In this document: positions 23,318-32,991 of the stretch, piece by piece
How the letters are laid out: every line of letters begins with the position of its first letter
Position numbering within the stretch: position 1 is the first letter of the stretch
Origin: SIG440 sp045578305
GTDB lineage: Bacteria > Bacillota > Clostridia > Monoglobales > Monoglobaceae
Length of the DNA: 64,000 nt
Reading direction: 5' to 3'
Assembly (NCBI GenBank): GCA_045578305.1
Contig: JAZNKA010000051.1
Span: 1-64,000, forward strand
The notes under the pieces: model-generated
Databases searched by the model: none
The model's input: only the letters and a program-made list of their open reading frames with translations
What the model was told of the DNA's origin: nothing
Program-made: the position numbers and the translations under genes

Positions 23318-24802
23318 TTATTTTTGATACAATTTTTTCGTTTCGTATCTTGGCTCAAAGCTTACGTTTATACCCAGCCGTTTAAGAATTTTTTCGTCCT
23401 CTTCGCTTAAGATAACCGAGAAATGTGCAACACTGCCTTGTAGATTTTCAAGCTTTTCTTTTGCAGATTTTGAAATCGGATTGGAAAGAGCCGAAATAGT
23501 AAGTGCAAGCAAAACCTCGTCTGTATGAAGTCTTGGGTTTTTGTGTTTAAGATACTTTGTTTTTAGGTCACAGATAGGTTCAAGCACCTTTGCGTCGATA
23601 AGGTCAAGGCTATCGTCAATGTCACCCAAAACTTTTAAGGAATTAAGCAAGAGTGCCGATGCCGCGCCAAGTGTGCTGGAGGTTTTTCCCGTGACAATGC
23701 GCCCATCGGGAAGAAGCAACGCACCTGCCGGAGAATTGGTTTTTTCGGCTTTTTCAAGTGCTGCGGTAACTGCAGGGCAAAAGTCGGGAGTGATACCTGC
23801 CTGATTCATAAGAAGTTCGATTTTTTTTGTCTGATTTTCGTCGCATCTGCCACGGAAAGCGTTGGATGCAACAGCATAGTATCGGCGGATAATTTCAAAT
23901 TTTGAAGCGGTGCAGCAAGCATCGTCATCAAAAATGCAAAAACCTGCCATATTTACACCCATATCAGTTGGGGATTTATATGGTGAATACCCTTGAATTC
24001 TTTCAAAAATAGTATTGAGAACAGGGAAAATTTCGACATCACGATTGTAATTTACTGCAGTTTTGCCATAAGCTTCAAGGTGGAACGGGTCAATCATATT
24101 GACATCGTCAAGGTCAGCGGTTGCAGCCTCGTATGCAAGATTGACAGGGTGTTTAAGCGGAAGATTCCAGATCGGAAATGTTTCAAATTTGGCATAGCCT
24201 GCATTTATTCCGCGTTTGTGGTCGTGATAAAGCTGGCTCAGGCAGGTTGCCATTTTTCCACTTCCGGGTCCGGGGGCAGTCACAACTACAAGTGAACGGT
24301 CTGTTTCGATATAATCATTTTTGCCAAGACCCTCATCGCTAAGTATGTGAGGAATATCGGACGGATACCCTGCGATTGAGTAATGTTTGTAGCATTTGAT
24401 TCCCAAAGTGGTAAGGTGCTTTAAAAAAGCAACGGCAGATGGTTGACTGTTAAAACGCGTCAGTACTACCGAGCCTACATAAAGATTCATATCCCTGAAT
24501 GTGTCAATCAGCCTCAAAACATCGCTGTCATAGGTGATTCCGATATCACTGCGGGTTTTGTTTGCCTCGATATCTTCGGCACTTATGGTGATGACAATTT
24601 CGACTTCTTTTTCAAGTTGCTGAAGCATACGGATTTTGCTGTCAGGAGCAAAACCGGGCAAAACGCGTGAGGCGTGATAATCGTCAAAAAGCTTGCCGCC
24701 AAATTCAAGATACAGTTTGCCGCCGAATTGTGCAATGCGGTTTCGTATTTGCTCTGACTGCATGGTCAGGTATTTTTGATTATCAAATCCAATCTTTGCC
24801 AT
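23318..24802 (-). CDS. DUF1846 domain-containing protein
   Basis: 494 residues, close to the family's usual length. AAGGAG ribosome site. Recognised by MAKIGFDNQKYLTMQSEQIRNRI, GKLYLEFGGKLFDDYHASRVLPGF, VVTAPGPGSGKMATCLSQLYHD, and LLLNSLKVLGDIDD. The second motif has a P-loop-like GPGSGK. Structures exist for the family, but no reaction has been established that I know of. It is monocistronic, with a terminator just after the stop. Confidence 0.92.
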   Translation of the reverse strand: MAKIGFDNQKYLTMQSEQIRNRIAQFGGKLYLEFGGKLFDDYHASRVLPGFAPDSKIRMLQQLEKEVEIVITISAEDIEANKTRSDIGITYDSDVLRLIDTFRDMNLYVGSVVLTRFNSQPSAVAFLKHLTTLGIKCYKHYSIAGYPSDIPHILSDEGLGKNDYIETDRSLVVVTAPGPGSGKMATCLSQLYHDHKRGINAGYAKFETFPIWNLPLKHPVNLAYEAATADLDDVNMIDPFHLEAYGKTAVNYNRDVEIFPVLNTIFERIQGYSPYKSPTDMGVNMAGFCIFDDDACCTASKFEIIRRYYAVASNAFRGRCDENQTKKIELLMNQAGITPDFCPAVTAALEKAEKTNSPAGALLLPDGRIVTGKTSSTLGAASALLLNSLKVLGDIDDSLDLIDAKVLEPICDLKTKYLKHKNPRLHTDEVLLALTISALSNPISKSAKEKLENLQGSVAHFSVILSEEDEKILKRLGINVSFEPRYETKKLYQK

Positions 24803-24910
24803 TTTAAGTGCTCCTTAGGTCTTTGGTTAATATACAAATTAAAGTATAACATATTTTTCGACAATATAAAAGGGGAATTTGAAAAAAATTAAAAAAAATT
24901 TTGGAAAGAA

Positions 24911-24946
24911 AAAATGACTGCGACAAATTTTTGTCACAGTCATTTT
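24911..24946 (-). terminator. Terminator of the ABC exporter, TGTGACAAA hairpin family
   Basis: AAAATGACTG (24911-24920) pairs with CAGTCATTTT (24937-24946), continuing inward through CGACAAA and TTTGTCA with one mismatch. It lies directly after the ABC stop on the minus strand. Confidence 0.85.
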
Positions 24947-24958
24947 AATCATAGGGTT

Positions 24959-26860
24959 TTATTCCTCGTCTGCATCAAAGGAGCCGGTATAAAGGTTGTA
25001 GTATCGACCTTTTTCGGCAATCAGTTTGTCGTGGTCGCCGCGCTCGATAATTTTTCCGCCGTCCATAACCATAATGACATCAGAATTTTGTATGGTGGAA
25101 AGTCGGTGTGCAATAACAAATACAGTTCTTCCCTGCATAAGCGAATCCATTCCTTTTTGAACAATCCGTTCGGTTCGGGTATCAATGCTGGATGTGGCTT
25201 CATCAAGAATCATAACGGGTGGGTCGGCAATTGCTGCTCTTGCTATTGCAAGAAGCTGCCTTTGTCCCTGAGAAAGTCCTTCGCCACCGCTTTTTAGCAC
25301 AGTATTGTATCCATCCGAGAGCATCTTGATAAATCCGTCGGCATTGGCAAGGCGTGCTGCCTCATACACCTCTTCGTCGGTGGCGTCAAGTCTGCCGTAC
25401 CTGATGTTTTCCATAACTGTTCCTGTGAAAAGATGCGTATCTTGAAGCACCATTCCAAGTGACATACGAAGGTCAGATTTTTTTATGTCGGATATATTTA
25501 TTCCGTCATAAAAGATTTTTCCGTCGTTTATATCATAAAAGCGGGTCAAAAGGTTGGTTATTGTGGTCTTGCCTGCGCCTGTGGCTCCCACAAGTGCGAT
25601 TTTTTGACCGGGATTTGCAAAAATAGAAATATCATGCAAAACGTTTTTTTCGGGGACATACCCAAAGTTCACATTTTCCAGCAAAACATCACCCGAAAGG
25701 CGTATATAGCTGAAGCTTCCGTCTTTTTCGGGCTTTTTCCATGCCCAGATTCCGGTGCGCTTTGAGACTTCTGAAAGTGTTCCGTCGATTTCTTCTGCTT
25801 TGACCAAAGATACAGTCCCGCTGTCTTCCTCGGGTGATTCGTCAATAAGCTCAAAAATGCGCTCTGCCCCGGCAAGAGCCATTATTATAGAGTTGATTTG
25901 CTGGGACATATGGCTTATTGGCATGGTAAAGCTTCGGCTAAGCTGCAAAAATGCAGCAATTATACCCACTGTTATTCCGGGAACTCCCCAAATTGCAAGA
26001 ACTCCACCTGCCATTGCAAGAAGAACATATTGCAAATGGCCTAAGTTTCCCATAATAGGCATCAGTATATTTGCCAAAACATTTGCGCTTGTGGCATTTT
26101 GGCAAAGCTCCTCGTTGAGTCTGTCAAAATCGGCTTTGGCTTTTTCTTCGTGACAAAAGACTTTGACGACCTTTTGTCCGTTTATATGCTCTTCTATAAA
26201 GCCGTTTACTTTTCCTATTGATTTTTGCTGAGCAACAAAAAATCCGGAACTTCTGCCTGTGATTTTTTTGCTGATAAGCAAAATAAGCGCTACAATGCAA
26301 AGAACAACCAATGTAAGCGGAATGCTGGTCGAAATCATTGCAACAAGAACAGAAATTATTGTTATGACCGAACTGAAAGTGTGCGGTATGCTTTGTGTAA
26401 TCATTTGGCGAAGAGTATCGGTATCGTTGGTGTACCGGCTCATTGTGTCGCCGTGAGAGTGAGTATCAAAGTATGAAAGAGGAAGCTTTTGCATTTTTGA
26501 AAACATATCGTTCCTGATATCTTTTAAAACACCCTGCCCCACAATAATCATTATGCGATTATAAAGAAAGGTTGACAAAACCCCCGCAGCATAAATGCCC
26601 AGCATTTGAAGAACTGCAAGCAAAAGCGGTGAAAAGTCTTTCGACCCGGTTTCAATCATGGGGGTTACATAGTCATCAAGAACAGTCCTGACAAACATCG
26701 AGCCTCGTACCCCTGTGACAGAACTTATAATTATAAAGATTAAAACCACTGCAAGATGCAGCTTGTAGCTTCCGAAGATATACGAAAGAAGCCTTGACAA
26801 AGTCCCCTTTGTGTCCTTGGGTCGCCTTGAAATGTGCATTGCGCCTCTGGGTCTACTCAT
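24959..26860 (-). CDS. ABC exporter half-transporter, second subunit
   Basis: 633 residues from ATG 26860 (GGGAGGTGG upstream); the longer open frame is a shadow of the preceding gene. Six membrane helices, then an ATPase domain: Walker A GATGAGKTT, signature LSQGQRQLLAIARA, Walker B VMILDEATSSID, His-switch VIAHRLSTI. An insertion of about 25 residues (KRTGIWAWKKPEKDGSFSYIRL) lies before the ATPase domain. With the overlapping upstream subunit it should form a heterodimeric exporter of the BmrCD/TM287-288 type. Here the catalytic Glu (DEATS) is present. Confidence 0.92.
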   Translation of the reverse strand: MSRPRGAMHISRRPKDTKGTLSRLLSYIFGSYKLHLAVVLIFIIISSVTGVRGSMFVRTVLDDYVTPMIETGSKDFSPLLLAVLQMLGIYAAGVLSTFLYNRIMIIVGQGVLKDIRNDMFSKMQKLPLSYFDTHSHGDTMSRYTNDTDTLRQMITQSIPHTFSSVITIISVLVAMISTSIPLTLVVLCIVALILLISKKITGRSSGFFVAQQKSIGKVNGFIEEHINGQKVVKVFCHEEKAKADFDRLNEELCQNATSANVLANILMPIMGNLGHLQYVLLAMAGGVLAIWGVPGITVGIIAAFLQLSRSFTMPISHMSQQINSIIMALAGAERIFELIDESPEEDSGTVSLVKAEEIDGTLSEVSKRTGIWAWKKPEKDGSFSYIRLSGDVLLENVNFGYVPEKNVLHDISIFANPGQKIALVGATGAGKTTITNLLTRFYDINDGKIFYDGINISDIKKSDLRMSLGMVLQDTHLFTGTVMENIRYGRLDATDEEVYEAARLANADGFIKMLSDGYNTVLKSGGEGLSQGQRQLLAIARAAIADPPVMILDEATSSIDTRTERIVQKGMDSLMQGRTVFVIAHRLSTIQNSDVIMVMDGGKIIERGDHDKLIAEKGRYYNLYTGSFDADEE

Positions 26861-28586
26861 TGCCGACCACCTCCCGTTGCTGAGAGTCATATATTTCGCG
26901 ATAGATTGGGTTGGTTTCAAGCAGTTCTTCGTGTGGTGCAAAAGCATTTATTTCGCCATTTTCCATAACAATAATACGGTCAGCGTGCTGTATAGAGGAT
27001 ATTCGCTGAGCGATAATTATTTTTGTTACATTTGGAATTTCTGTTGCAAAAGCTGCGCGTATAAGGCTGTCTGTTTGCGTATCAACTGCACTTGTCGAAT
27101 CGTCAAGAATCAGCACTTTGGGGTCTTTAAGCAAGGCTCTGGCAATGCAAAGCCGCTGCTTTTGTCCGCCTGATACGTTCTTTCCACCTTGTTCGATATG
27201 AGTATTGTATTTGTCGGGGAAGCTGTTTATAAATTCGTCCGCCTGAGCCAAACGACAAGCGTGAATCATTTCTTCTTCGGTAGCATCTTCTTTGCCCCAA
27301 CGCAAATTTTCGGCAATTGTGCCCGAAAACAGTTCGTTTTTCTGAAGCACCATCGAAACCTTATCGCGAAGAGCTTTAAGGTTGTATTCCTTTACATCTC
27401 TCCCGCCCAAAAGGACTGTGCCGGAGGTGGCATCATAAAGCCTTGGAATAAGCTGAACAAGCGATGATTTAGCGCTGCCTGTTGCGCCGATTATGCCTAT
27501 TGTCTCGCCTGAATTTATGGAAAAACTGATATTTTTGAGGCAAAGGCTGTCCCTACTTTTGCTATAGCTGAATGATACATCCTTAAATTCAATCGAGCCG
27601 TCTTTGACCTCACGTATATTTTCTTTGCCGTCCGAAAGGTTTGAGGTTTCACTCAAAACGTCGGCAATTCGTTCAGCAGAAGCCTTTGAAATGGTGAGTG
27701 TTACAAAAATCATGGAAAAGCTCATAAGACTCATAAGTATCTGGTTTGTGTAAGAAATCAGACTGACAAGATTTCCCTGAGTCATATCGCCTGCAACAAT
27801 CAGCCTTGAGCCAAACCACGCGATAAGAAGCGTACAAATATACATACAGCTTTGCATAAGCGGTGCATTGAAAGAAAGCAGACGCTCGGCACTGCTGAAT
27901 TTGTCATATATTTCTTTTGAAACGGTTTTGAACTTTTCCTCCTCAAAGTCTTCGCGCACAAAGGCTTTTACAACGCGCATACCACGAAGGTTTTCGCGGA
28001 CAACTCGGTTCAAATGGTCATAGGTTTTGAATACTTTTTCGAAAATGGGGTGAGCTTTGGTAACAATAAGAATAAGCCCTCCGCCAAGGATAGGTATAAT
28101 TGCAAGAAAGATAAGGGCAACCCTGGCGTTTACGAAAAATGCCATCGAAAGCGAGAAAATAAGCATAGCAGGACACCTGAAGGCGATACGGATTATCATC
28201 TGATAAGAGTTTTGAAGATTTGCAACATCTGTAGTAAGCCTTGTCACCAGCCCCGAGGTCGAGAATTTGTCAATATTCGAAAACGAGAAGTCCTGAACCG
28301 AGTGGAACATTTTCTTTCGGAGATTTTTTGCGAAACCTGCCGAGGCAATTGCGGCATATCTGCCGGACATCGCACCGCAAAACATTGAAAGCGCAACCAA
28401 AAAGGTGAGCAAAACACCAATGGACACAACCAGTCGGATATCTTCTTTTTCAATGCCTTGATCGATTATATAAGACATGAGCCAGGGGATAAGAACCTCA
28501 AGCACGCACTCAAGCATAACAAAAAGAGGCGCAAGGATTGAGGGTCGCTTGTATTCACCAATGCACGAGGCAAGTTTTTTAAGCAT
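26853..28586 (-). CDS. ABC exporter half-transporter, first subunit
   Basis: 577 residues with six membrane helices and an ATPase domain: Walker A GATGSAKSS, signature VSGGQKQRLCIARA, Walker B VLILDDSTSAVD, switch IIAQRISSI. The Walker B Glu is replaced by Asp (LDDSTS), and the switch His by Gln (IIAQRIS), marking the degenerate site of a heterodimeric exporter. The Walker A also deviates (GSAKS where GSGKS is usual). It overlaps the second subunit by 8 bases. Substrate unknown; the adjacent AraC regulator suggests induction. Confidence 0.92.
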   Translation of the reverse strand: MLKKLASCIGEYKRPSILAPLFVMLECVLEVLIPWLMSYIIDQGIEKEDIRLVVSIGVLLTFLVALSMFCGAMSGRYAAIASAGFAKNLRKKMFHSVQDFSFSNIDKFSTSGLVTRLTTDVANLQNSYQMIIRIAFRCPAMLIFSLSMAFFVNARVALIFLAIIPILGGGLILIVTKAHPIFEKVFKTYDHLNRVVRENLRGMRVVKAFVREDFEEEKFKTVSKEIYDKFSSAERLLSFNAPLMQSCMYICTLLIAWFGSRLIVAGDMTQGNLVSLISYTNQILMSLMSFSMIFVTLTISKASAERIADVLSETSNLSDGKENIREVKDGSIEFKDVSFSYSKSRDSLCLKNISFSINSGETIGIIGATGSAKSSLVQLIPRLYDATSGTVLLGGRDVKEYNLKALRDKVSMVLQKNELFSGTIAENLRWGKEDATEEEMIHACRLAQADEFINSFPDKYNTHIEQGGKNVSGGQKQRLCIARALLKDPKVLILDDSTSAVDTQTDSLIRAAFATEIPNVTKIIIAQRISSIQHADRIIVMENGEINAFAPHEELLETNPIYREIYDSQQREVVGNE

Positions 28587-28645
28587 TTTGAGTCAGTCCT
28601 TTCGGGGTAAACTAAAGTTTAAACAACTTTTTCTGTCATACACTT

Positions 28646-28673
28646 ATTATAAAAAATGAGAAAAATCTGTCAA
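28646..28673 (-). promoter_or_regulatory. Sigma-A promoter of the ABC exporter pair
   Basis: On the minus strand TTGACA (28668-28673) and TATAAT (28646-28651), spacer 16. AAACTAAAGTTT (28610-28621), a near palindrome, lies just downstream and could be an operator. Confidence 0.7.
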
Positions 28674-28731
28674 TAAGTAAAGTAAAAAAGATACAAAATA
28701 TTTACAATTTGAAAAGTTGTATTTTTGCGCT

Positions 28732-29565
28732 TTAAAGTGATTTAAGGTGAGCTTTTCGTATTTCGCCCGGAGAAGTTTGAAAATAAGATTTGAAGCTTCG
28801 CAAAAAGTTTGGAAGTGACGAAAATCCTGAGGCAAAGCATATTTCAGAAATCGAAAGATCTCCCGACAAAAGAAGCTTTTTTGCGTGTTCGAGTTTTAAG
28901 ACAGAGATATATGCCTTGTAAGTTTTTCCTGTCGATTTGTGAAACAATGTACTGAAGTAATTTTTATTAAATCCCGATATTTTTGCAACCGTCTGCATCG
29001 AGGGGTTTTCACGAAAATGCCCATGGATATAAAGAAGTGCTTTGCGGATTTGTGCCGAAGTTGAATCCATAATGGGTGCGGAAGAAAAGTCACACTTCCT
29101 TAAAAACGTGATAAAAAGACATTCAAGCAGGTTTTTTATATAGTCAGCAGAATAGTTATCGCTGGAATTGAACTCAAACAATATTTGTTCGATGAGCGCA
29201 GTAACACGACAGAAATCAGATTCTTCAAGATGAAAAGCAAGATTGTTTTTGACACTGAGGATTTTTTGCAAAAGCTCATCGTCAAGAAGATTTTCGCTGA
29301 ACATAATATTATAAACTTCGGCGCCATCACTTTTTATACTGTGAAAGTCGGTTGGATTAAGAAGATAGATATCCCCGGGTGAAAGATAATATTTTACACC
29401 ATTCAGTTCGTGGACTGCACTTCCGCTTAGAATAAGCTCAATTTCAAAATAATCGTGCCAGTGAAGTTCGTAATCACGAAGTTTCTTTTTTCGGATAAAA
29501 AAGTCATCGTGATTTTCGGGTCTTTCTTTTATAAGAAGTCTTGGATAATCGAACTGGTTTTTCAT
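28732..29565 (-). CDS. AraC family transcriptional regulator
   Basis: 277 residues. N-terminal cupin ligand domain (LHWHDYFEIELILSGSAVHELNGVKYYLSPGDIYLLNPTDFHSI, residues 33-80) and C-terminal double helix-turn-helix (about 175-277): MQTVAKISGFNKNYFSTLFHKSTGKTYKAYI and ISEICFASGFSSLPNFLRSFKSYFQTSPGEIR. Cupin AraC proteins usually sense small sugars or related molecules. It lies between addB and the ABC exporter on the same strand, 145 bases upstream of the exporter promoter region, so it probably controls the exporter. Confidence 0.92.
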   Translation of the reverse strand: MKNQFDYPRLLIKERPENHDDFFIRKKKLRDYELHWHDYFEIELILSGSAVHELNGVKYYLSPGDIYLLNPTDFHSIKSDGAEVYNIMFSENLLDDELLQKILSVKNNLAFHLEESDFCRVTALIEQILFEFNSSDNYSADYIKNLLECLFITFLRKCDFSSAPIMDSTSAQIRKALLYIHGHFRENPSMQTVAKISGFNKNYFSTLFHKSTGKTYKAYISVLKLEHAKKLLLSGDLSISEICFASGFSSLPNFLRSFKSYFQTSPGEIRKAHLKSL

Positions 29566-29599
29566 AAAACCAACCTCGCTTTCAATCGTTTAAAAAAAT

Positions 29600-32500
29600 C
29601 TATTCTTGACGGCATACACTTCCGTATGGACAGTATTCGCAAGGGTCAAAACCTGAAACAGCAGGGGGATTTGCATCAATCAATCCATCACCAATATTTT
29701 CGGCGGTTTGAACGGCACATTTTTCGGCATCTGCCAGCTTTTTCTCAAACAGTTCCTGGACAAGCCGTGATTTTTTGTCGCAATTTATGTAATGGATTGC
29801 ATTTTTGTCGTCAAGATTTGGATCCAGTGCTTCAAGGACATCGCTTTTATCCAAAAACAGTCCATGGACCTTGATGTTGTTATTGAATTCAGCCTCCCAT
29901 TCATCTCCTGTGGGAGTCTCTTCAAATTTAAGAACAGGGTCGTTCATTTGAAAATACATAAGTGCCGCTGCTTTTAAGTCTTTGTCAGCATTTGAAAGTG
30001 CGTTTGCATAGATAAGCGGCTGAAGCGTTACTCCTGCATCAATAAGGGCAGGGTCAAGGCGTTTTTCAGAAGATTTGTAGTCCGTGATTGTTATATATTT
30101 TTGCCCGTTTATCTCAGCACTGTCTGTCCGGTCTATAAAGCCTTTCAAAAATACATCCCCATCTTTTGTCGAAAGCTTGTAAGGGGGAAGCTTTCCTCGC
30201 CCTCCAAAGCTGACCTCAAATCCGCTTGGTCTGAATTTGCTTTGCGAATAGAATTTAACCAGCTTCCATGCAGTGGAGGCGGCTATGTTTTTAAGACGCA
30301 TCAACATATATTTGTAGTAGTTCGATACGGTAAACATAGCATTGTCAGAATTTTTTGCAAAGTCATTTACAAGCTGAGAGATTTCGTCAAAGCAATCATT
30401 TTTGCTGATGGCTGAATAATCACAGTTGTTTTGCGCTTTTGTCTCAAAATAACGGCACAAAACATCATGTAGTATTGTACCCGTATCGGTCGATTTAAGA
30501 CCTCCCAGCAGGCGCTCTTCTGCCAGAAGACCATATCTCATAAAAAATGAAAATGCACACGAATTGTATTTTTCGAGTTTCGAGACACTTAAAGAAATAG
30601 GCGATCCATAAAGCTTTTTTGCAAGGGCCTTTGAAATGGATTCAGGCTCGGCTTCGCGGCAGTACATTTCGAAAAAGTGCCGGAGCTTTGAAGAGTAGTC
30701 GGAATCATTTTCGAAACAGGAGTACACAGCCCTCCAAAGCGAGGAGAGCTTTTGGGGGTCAAAATCACACTCAAAAAGCTTTGCACAAAGCTCAAAAAAA
30801 GTATGTTCTTTGCCTTCAATAAGATCTGCCTCGGTCTCGTTTTCCAAGGCAATATCAGGAAAAACAGAGCTTTTTATTCTTCTTATTATTTCGGATTTGC
30901 CAAGGCTCTTGCCATCCCGGGCACTCAAAGGCGAGGACAGGTACAGTTCGTTTTTGGCTGCACCAAAAACAGAATATATCAAAAACTGTTCTTCTTTTTG
31001 ACGAGAATACGAATCAGGAGCAAGCTCAACACCCATTTCTTTAAGGTCAAGTCTTTCGGCATCCGACAAGATTCCCTCTGTGATGTGACTTTGAGGGAAA
31101 CTTTTGTCCAGTACTCCAAGGACGATTACAACTTTTGCACCGGTTGTACGAAATCTCTGAGCTTCACTTATGGTCACCTTGTCCTGAACGGGTGGTATAA
31201 CCCCTGTGCTTAGCTCTCTTATGCACGATGAAAACAGTTCGTAGAATTCGCTGAAAGTTGCAGGAGTATCTGCCATACAGTCAGATATTTGGTTTATAAC
31301 CGAAACAAAGCTGTTCCATACACCCAAAAGTCGGTCCGCTGCTTCAAAATTGCCGTCGGACTTAAGACCTTCGATTTTTGAAGAAACCCGAGAGGGTATC
31401 TCAAGTTGCTTAAGCCAGTCGCAAAACTTAAGCGCAATATCACCAATATTTTTGCGGCCGCTGAACGAATCCACAAGGTCAAGGAGTGGCAATACAATTT
31501 TTGATTTGATTTGGTTTATTTTTTCCATATCAAACTGAGCAGGCGAGGGATTGAAGACCCAATCCTCGGAAGCACGCCAGTTTTTGTGGGTTATGTCTGC
31601 TGCAAGTATGTAATTTTCAAACACATCTGATTCAAAATCTTCGATATCCCAAAAACCGGAACGAAGGATGGACATAATTCTTTCGTAGGAAAAGCCAAAG
31701 GCAAGGATTTCAAGTGTTGACAAAATCATCCGCATAAAGGGGCTTTCGGCAAGGGCTGTTTTTCGGTCAAGGAAAAAGTTTATGTCAAACTTTTCAAAAA
31801 TTGCAGGCAAAATAAGCTCGTAATTTTCAAAGGAGCCGCACAGAACAAGAAAGTCGTTAAGCCTGTAGCCTTTAGTGCGGCACAAACGACAGATAAGTCT
31901 TGCGGCATACTCGACCTCGGCATAATAGTTTTGTGGAGTTGAAATATGAATATCCTTGGGTACGCCCGAGAATGCGACAGGATTTTGAGCAAAGTAATTT
32001 TTTTTAAGATGCAAAATTTCGGGCGAAAAGTCAGAACTTTCGTTATCTTCAAAAAAAATCGGTTTTCCAATGTCAATCCCTGATTCAGTTGCTGCCAGAC
32101 GCAATCTCTTGTGTACCGAAACTTGTGAAGAAAAAACAGAGGCATCATCGTCAAGAGTGTCCGTACAAAGCGAAATGCAGATGTTCATTTTTTGCATAAG
32201 CGCTGTGATTGCAGCATATTCGACAGGAGTAAAAGAACGAAAGTGATTTATGTAAAGGTTTCCGTTTAAAAAGTCTGCTTTTTGTATTTTTGGCAGAGCA
32301 AGGCTGAGGTTGTCCTCAGCATTAAGCCAGTTTTCTTCTACAAGGGTGTTGAATTTGTCATAGATAAGTGAAAGGTCCAAAAGCTTTGCTGAAAGAATTC
32401 CGTCAGCAACATTTTGGGCGTGCTTTTCAAGCTCTTTTGGCGAAATGCCGTAGCGTTTAAATTCCGAAATCAGCGAGACGATAAGTCCCCCAAAACCCGG

Positions 32501-32836
32501 CTGTTTTATATTTTTGTCAAAGAATTTAAGGTCTTTGCGGCAAAGCTGAAGACTGCGGCAGGCAAGCAGATATTTGCCTGCTTTGTCGATATATTTGGTC
32601 CTGAGGGGACCAAGCTTCGAGAAAAGCATATTGACAAGCCGCGAAAATGTAAGTATCTGAATTTTGTTCTGGGCGGGAAGCCCAAGCCGTGAAATCAGCT
32701 CCTGCTCGGCACACATAGAGTATTGCTCGGGCACAAGAATAAAGACCTGCACTTCGCCAAGGGCATCGGCAGATGCACGACGGTATATTTCATCGGTTTT
32801 TGCACTTTCATTGGTACCAAGCAAAAACTCCAGCAA
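29600..32836 (-). CDS. addB: Helicase-nuclease subunit AddB with degenerate Walker A
   Basis: 1078 residues from a TTG at 32836 (AAGGAG 10 bases upstream); the GTG at 32845 is only 1 base from that site, and the TTG gives the usual MLxFLLG start. AddAB repairs double-strand breaks. The C-terminal nuclease is intact (GFIDRTDS, ITITDYKSSEK). The iron-sulfur cysteines are present: one in NSCAFSFF and the CEYCPYGSVC triplet at the end, same spacing as B. subtilis AddB. The N-terminal Walker A reads GTNESAKT instead of GxxGxGKT. addA is not adjacent on either side. Confidence 0.9.
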   Translation of the reverse strand: MLEFLLGTNESAKTDEIYRRASADALGEVQVFILVPEQYSMCAEQELISRLGLPAQNKIQILTFSRLVNMLFSKLGPLRTKYIDKAGKYLLACRSLQLCRKDLKFFDKNIKQPGFGGLIVSLISEFKRYGISPKELEKHAQNVADGILSAKLLDLSLIYDKFNTLVEENWLNAEDNLSLALPKIQKADFLNGNLYINHFRSFTPVEYAAITALMQKMNICISLCTDTLDDDASVFSSQVSVHKRLRLAATESGIDIGKPIFFEDNESSDFSPEILHLKKNYFAQNPVAFSGVPKDIHISTPQNYYAEVEYAARLICRLCRTKGYRLNDFLVLCGSFENYELILPAIFEKFDINFFLDRKTALAESPFMRMILSTLEILAFGFSYERIMSILRSGFWDIEDFESDVFENYILAADITHKNWRASEDWVFNPSPAQFDMEKINQIKSKIVLPLLDLVDSFSGRKNIGDIALKFCDWLKQLEIPSRVSSKIEGLKSDGNFEAADRLLGVWNSFVSVINQISDCMADTPATFSEFYELFSSCIRELSTGVIPPVQDKVTISEAQRFRTTGAKVVIVLGVLDKSFPQSHITEGILSDAERLDLKEMGVELAPDSYSRQKEEQFLIYSVFGAAKNELYLSSPLSARDGKSLGKSEIIRRIKSSVFPDIALENETEADLIEGKEHTFFELCAKLFECDFDPQKLSSLWRAVYSCFENDSDYSSKLRHFFEMYCREAEPESISKALAKKLYGSPISLSVSKLEKYNSCAFSFFMRYGLLAEERLLGGLKSTDTGTILHDVLCRYFETKAQNNCDYSAISKNDCFDEISQLVNDFAKNSDNAMFTVSNYYKYMLMRLKNIAASTAWKLVKFYSQSKFRPSGFEVSFGGRGKLPPYKLSTKDGDVFLKGFIDRTDSAEINGQKYITITDYKSSEKRLDPALIDAGVTLQPLIYANALSNADKDLKAAALMYFQMNDPVLKFEETPTGDEWEAEFNNNIKVHGLFLDKSDVLEALDPNLDDKNAIHYINCDKKSRLVQELFEKKLADAEKCAVQTAENIGDGLIDANPPAVSGFDPCEYCPYGSVCRQE

Positions 32837-32991
32837 ATCCTTCACGCTCCTTTTTTAAAATAATGACTAAAAATTGAGTTTTCGGCATATATTGATGAAA
32901 GACTTTTACATAATTCCAATATTTTATAAATATTATAACATTTCAGGATAAGTAATGCAACAAAAATGTTACCCAAGGAGGACAAACAAAA

